Source: CAVPDE01 sp964580575 (GTDB lineage: Bacteria > Desulfobacterota > DSM-4660 > Desulfatiglandales > HGW-15). From it: DNA of 14,210 bases. Position 1 is the first letter of the stretch, and the number at the start of each line of letters is the position of its first letter. This document shows, one piece after another, positions 11,833 through 14,210 of this stretch. Where the stretch lies: positions 1 to 14,210 of the forward strand of contig CAZOLJ010000102.1 in assembly GCA_964580575.1 (NCBI GenBank). The letters run 5' to 3'. The notes beneath the pieces are model-generated. The model saw nothing but the letters and a program-made list of their open reading frames with translations, made no database searches and had not been told where the DNA came from. The position numbers and the translations under genes are program-made.

Positions 11833-13575
11833 CTAATCTCCTTTCCCGCTTCTTTTTTGAGCACGTCGCCGGGCTGCTGAAGCATTCCCCTTGCGAAGAT
11901 GCGCCATTTCTAAACGGTCTTCTGCCAGGGCAGCTTGCCTTTTCCGCTCTTCTTCCGCCATCAAATGCAGCTCTTCAGATCCCGCGTCGAACTCGGCACG
12001 GAGGGCTGCGATCTTTGCTTCCATAGCCTTCCTCTTGCTCTCCTGCTCGCGGAAGTTTCGATCCACCTCATGCCGGCGTGCCAGCTCAGATGCCTTTTCC
12101 CTGGCATCCTGGGCCACTCGGGCGCTGCCGGTTAATACCTCGCCGGAGCCGGTATAGATGTCGATAAGGTCAATGCCCTGGCCCGAGAGCAGGAACTCTT
12201 GAATCTGGTTGGAGTGGGCCATGCCGCGGGATTTCAAAATGTAGAGGCCCCGGTTTCGTTCCCCATTGAGTTCGATATCCCGCAGGAGAAGCCACGTATC
12301 GATCAGAGAAGATATCTCTTCACTTGTGCGTTCAAGGCTGCTTCCGAAATGGGTGAGGTCCGTAAGAAAGGTGGAAATCCTTTGCATCTTCAAATAGTCG
12401 ATAAGGCGCGTTAATATGGATTTGACCTCTGATGCTGTTCCCACGTTGATCAGGTTGCTGATCGGGTCTACAATGAAAATCTGGGGCTTGAACTCCTCGA
12501 TCACCTTGTGGAAGGTGACGAGGTGCATCTCAAGGCCGTAAAGCGAAGGTCGGGCTGAATGGAACTTGAGAAGCCCCTTCTTCACCCACCGATCGAGATC
12601 CACGCCGATGGAGCCCATGTTCCGGATGATCTGTCTGGGCGATTCTTCGAAGGCAAAATACAGGCAGCGCTCACCTCGCAGGCAGGCGGCATCGGCAAAG
12701 GTAGCCGACAAACTCGTTTTGCCCGTGCCCGCTGTACCGGAGACGAGGATGGTGCTGCCCCGGTAGAACCCCTTACCACCGAGCATCCCATCCAACTTGG
12801 GGACGCCCGTGGAGATGCGCTTCGTGGAAACGGGGTAGTCGAGCCCCAGGGAAGTGATGGGTAGGATAGAGAAGCCTGTCTCGTCTATCAGGAAGGGATA
12901 CTCGTCGGAGCCGTGAGATGAGCCGCGGTACTTAATCATACGCAGGCGGCGGGTCGCAATTTGTTCTACGATGCGGAAGTCGAGGAGGATCACGCAATCG
13001 GCGACATATTCTTCGATCCCGTAGCGTGTCAAGGTCTTGTCGCCTCTTTCCCCCGTAACGATGGCCGTCACACCGCGGTCTTTCAACCAGTGAAAAAGCC
13101 GGCGAAGCTCTGCTCGAAGGATAGTGGCATTAGGCAGCTCGGAGAAAAGGGCTTCTATAGTATCTAAGACAACCCGCTTCGCTCCAATGGAATCAATGGC
13201 ATTGCCCAGGCGGATGAACAATCCCTCCAGGTCGTACTCCCCCGTCTCCTCAATATCACCTCGCGCGATGTAGACGTGGTCCGTTGCGATGAGACCACGC
13301 GACATCATGTCATGGAGATCAATACCAAGGGACATGAAGTTCTTCGCGAGATCCTCCGGCGTCTCCTCGAAGGTCATGAAGACCCCGGGTTCTCCGTAAT
13401 CCGTGGCGCCCCGCACGAGAAACTGCATGGCGAAAAGTGTTTTGCCGGCACCCGCACCGCCGCAGATCAGGGTGGGCCTGCCTCTCGGAAGGCCTCCCAT
13501 CGTGATCTCATCGAGACCCGTGATGCCCGTCGGGCATTTTTCAAGAATATCAACATCATGTCTTGCCTTACCCAT
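11833..13575 (-). CDS. kaiC: KaiC-family dual ATPase with extended tail
   Basis: A 580-residue KaiC, a two-lobed RecA-like ATPase and autokinase that forms hexamers in cyanobacteria. Lobe CI (about 12-245) has Walker A GGAGAGKT (39-46), the catalytic pair E70-E71 and Walker B D138. Lobe CII (about 250-480) has GTAGTGKT (280-287), E310-E311 and D370. Aligned to Synechococcus KaiC, S422-S423 fall at the phosphosites S431-T432 and T417 at T426, so the dual-site switch seems kept with Ser for Thr. After about residue 484 comes a charged, Ala/Glu/Arg-rich tail of nearly 100 residues, likely coiled coil, in place of the shorter cyanobacterial tail. The start is ATG 13575 with GGGGGTG close upstream; GTG 13590 is possible. 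It is first in kaiC-kaiB-kaiB-activator. No kaiA is seen. Confidence 0.93.
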   Translation of the reverse strand: MGKARHDVDILEKCPTGITGLDEITMGGLPRGRPTLICGGAGAGKTLFAMQFLVRGATDYGEPGVFMTFEETPEDLAKNFMSLGIDLHDMMSRGLIATDHVYIARGDIEETGEYDLEGLFIRLGNAIDSIGAKRVVLDTIEALFSELPNATILRAELRRLFHWLKDRGVTAIVTGERGDKTLTRYGIEEYVADCVILLDFRIVEQIATRRLRMIKYRGSSHGSDEYPFLIDETGFSILPITSLGLDYPVSTKRISTGVPKLDGMLGGKGFYRGSTILVSGTAGTGKTSLSATFADAACLRGERCLYFAFEESPRQIIRNMGSIGVDLDRWVKKGLLKFHSARPSLYGLEMHLVTFHKVIEEFKPQIFIVDPISNLINVGTASEVKSILTRLIDYLKMQRISTFLTDLTHFGSSLERTSEEISSLIDTWLLLRDIELNGERNRGLYILKSRGMAHSNQIQEFLLSGQGIDLIDIYTGSGEVLTGSARVAQDAREKASELARRHEVDRNFREQESKRKAMEAKIAALRAEFDAGSEELHLMAEEERKRQAALAEDRLEMAHLRKGNASAARRRAQKRSGKGD

Positions 13576-13815
13576 CGTCACCCCCAGCACCTTTACTGAT
13601 CTGATGTAATGCCTTTAAGAGGTAAGATAATATCAAGGCTGCTTAGTCATATAAGAAGGCAATTTATCGAAAAAAGCCATTGCTCTGCAATAGAAAAATG
13701 GAGTCCAAATAGCCATTCAATCCTTGACTCCCCGTAAATGTCCTGCAGTTTCTTAGACAGCCGATCCTTGCATCCCTTCAGACAAGGCAAGAACCTCTCC
13801 GGGACGCTTATCCCA
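13576..13815. other. Intergenic region upstream of the kai operon
   Basis: This stretch should hold the promoter of the kaiC-led operon, reading to the left. I see AT-rich patches (around 13625-13680) that could give a weak sigma-70-type site, but no hexamer pair good enough to call. I looked for the sigma-54 pattern (GG and GC 10 bases apart in TGGCAC...TTGC) on the minus strand and found none, so autoregulation by the operon's own activator is not supported by the sequence. Confidence 0.4.
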
Positions 13816-14174
13816 TCAAGCCCCTGCTCTTACAGGCGACTTGAAGTTCGCATAGTCCAATACATCGAGGTTCTCGTCCACAATCGAGATTTCCCACTCC
13901 GGTGGGGTCAGGCCCGCATGAATCACAAGGTTGAGCGGTTTCCCGAGCGCATCCTCTTTCTGGCCCGACGCGGTTCGGAGACGGTGGGCAAAATCCGCAC
14001 CGACTCGATTCCCGCGGCTTTCATTCGAGATCCAACCCACTGGGCGGTTCTCCGGACTTCACCTGCGTGAGCAGGCAGGGCGGATATGCTTGGGAGGCGA
14101 AGAAAGTCCAGCCATTCGTTTATGAAGCGCGCTCCGTGATCCATCGGGTAATCTTCCCACGAAATCATATCCAT
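13816..14174 (-). pseudogene. Broken M20-type peptidase gene, 5' end
   Basis: The frame from ATG 14174 begins like an M20-family dipeptidase: FINEWLDFLRLPSISALPAH, then GEVRRTAQWVGSRMKAAGI and VRILPT. M20 enzymes are zinc peptidases of about 450 residues whose N-terminus has this RIPSIS/LPSIS signature. AGAGGAG lies 5 bases before the ATG. After about 65 residues the family match is lost and the frame stops at 13923. A second frame reads on to 13816 with a coding-like string (GKPLNLVIHAGLTPPEWEIS, then VDENLDVLDYANF) that I cannot assign. No catalytic metal ligands (HxD) remain. The gene has thus lost most of its length through deletion and frameshift. The second string may belong to an unrelated fragment. 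Confidence 0.55.
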
Positions 14175-14210
14175 TGGCTCCTCTTTTACTGAGTCTCATC
14201 ACAAACTGGT

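Noticed and set aside
1..14210. CRISPR array, tRNA, rRNA, insertion sequence or integrase
   Set aside because: No regular repeat-spacer pattern, cloverleaf, transposase motif or terminal inverted repeats with target duplication were seen by eye.

Overview
The window looks like a chromosomal segment of a Gram-negative bacterium. It has two lipoprotein-type small proteins with lipoboxes, a secreted cell-wall hydrolase, a PLD-type cardiolipin synthase and a sigma-54-dependent activator. Strong AAAGGGG/AGGAG-type ribosome binding sites, mid-range GC and a non-cyanobacterial kaiBC locus without kaiA would fit Desulfobacterota, Nitrospirota or NC10-like lineages. No marker here fixes the taxon, so this is inference.

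Region 1-3360 holds small, mostly unrecognised genes: a zinc-ribbon protein (357-710, minus), a Gly/Tyr-rich small lipoprotein (1068-1298, plus), an internally duplicated lipoprotein (2138-2704, minus) preceded by a 58-residue single-span membrane protein (2796-2972, minus), and a Cys-rich mini-protein (3012-3212, minus). Between them lie wide non-coding stretches with a GTCATTTCGA-type palindromic repeat, a 16-bp perfect palindrome, a terminator-like hairpin, a GC-rich palindrome, and the 3' end of a lost Fe/Mn superoxide dismutase gene.

Region 3360-4750 is decayed: a frameshifted response regulator, an unrecognised small ORF overlapping its start, and a 509-bp degenerate duplicate of the 3' end and downstream flank of the sigma-54 activator found at 9139.

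Region 4928-7996 is an intact plus-strand block: a SleB-type cell-wall hydrolase, a 23-residue hydrophobic peptide, an endonuclease/exonuclease/phosphatase-fold protein and a two-HKD cardiolipin synthase. The last two match the ybhP-clsB pairing known in enterobacteria. Region 7956-8860 (minus) is again decayed: an AI-2E-family permease with an internal deletion and a frameshift, a CsbD-like remnant, and an intact-looking 29-residue Gly/Arg-tailed membrane peptide.

Region 9139-13575 (minus) is the most interesting part: kaiC, kaiB, kaiB and a PAS-PAS-sigma-54 activator, tightly spaced in one apparent operon. KaiC has both ATPase lobes, a Ser-Ser pair at the place of the cyanobacterial autophosphorylation Ser-Thr, and a C-terminal charged helical tail. 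A KaiC/KaiB switch or timer with its own PAS-sensing sigma-54 output gene is a reasonable inference. kaiA and a sasA-like kinase are not in the window. The right edge holds the broken start of an M20-type peptidase gene.
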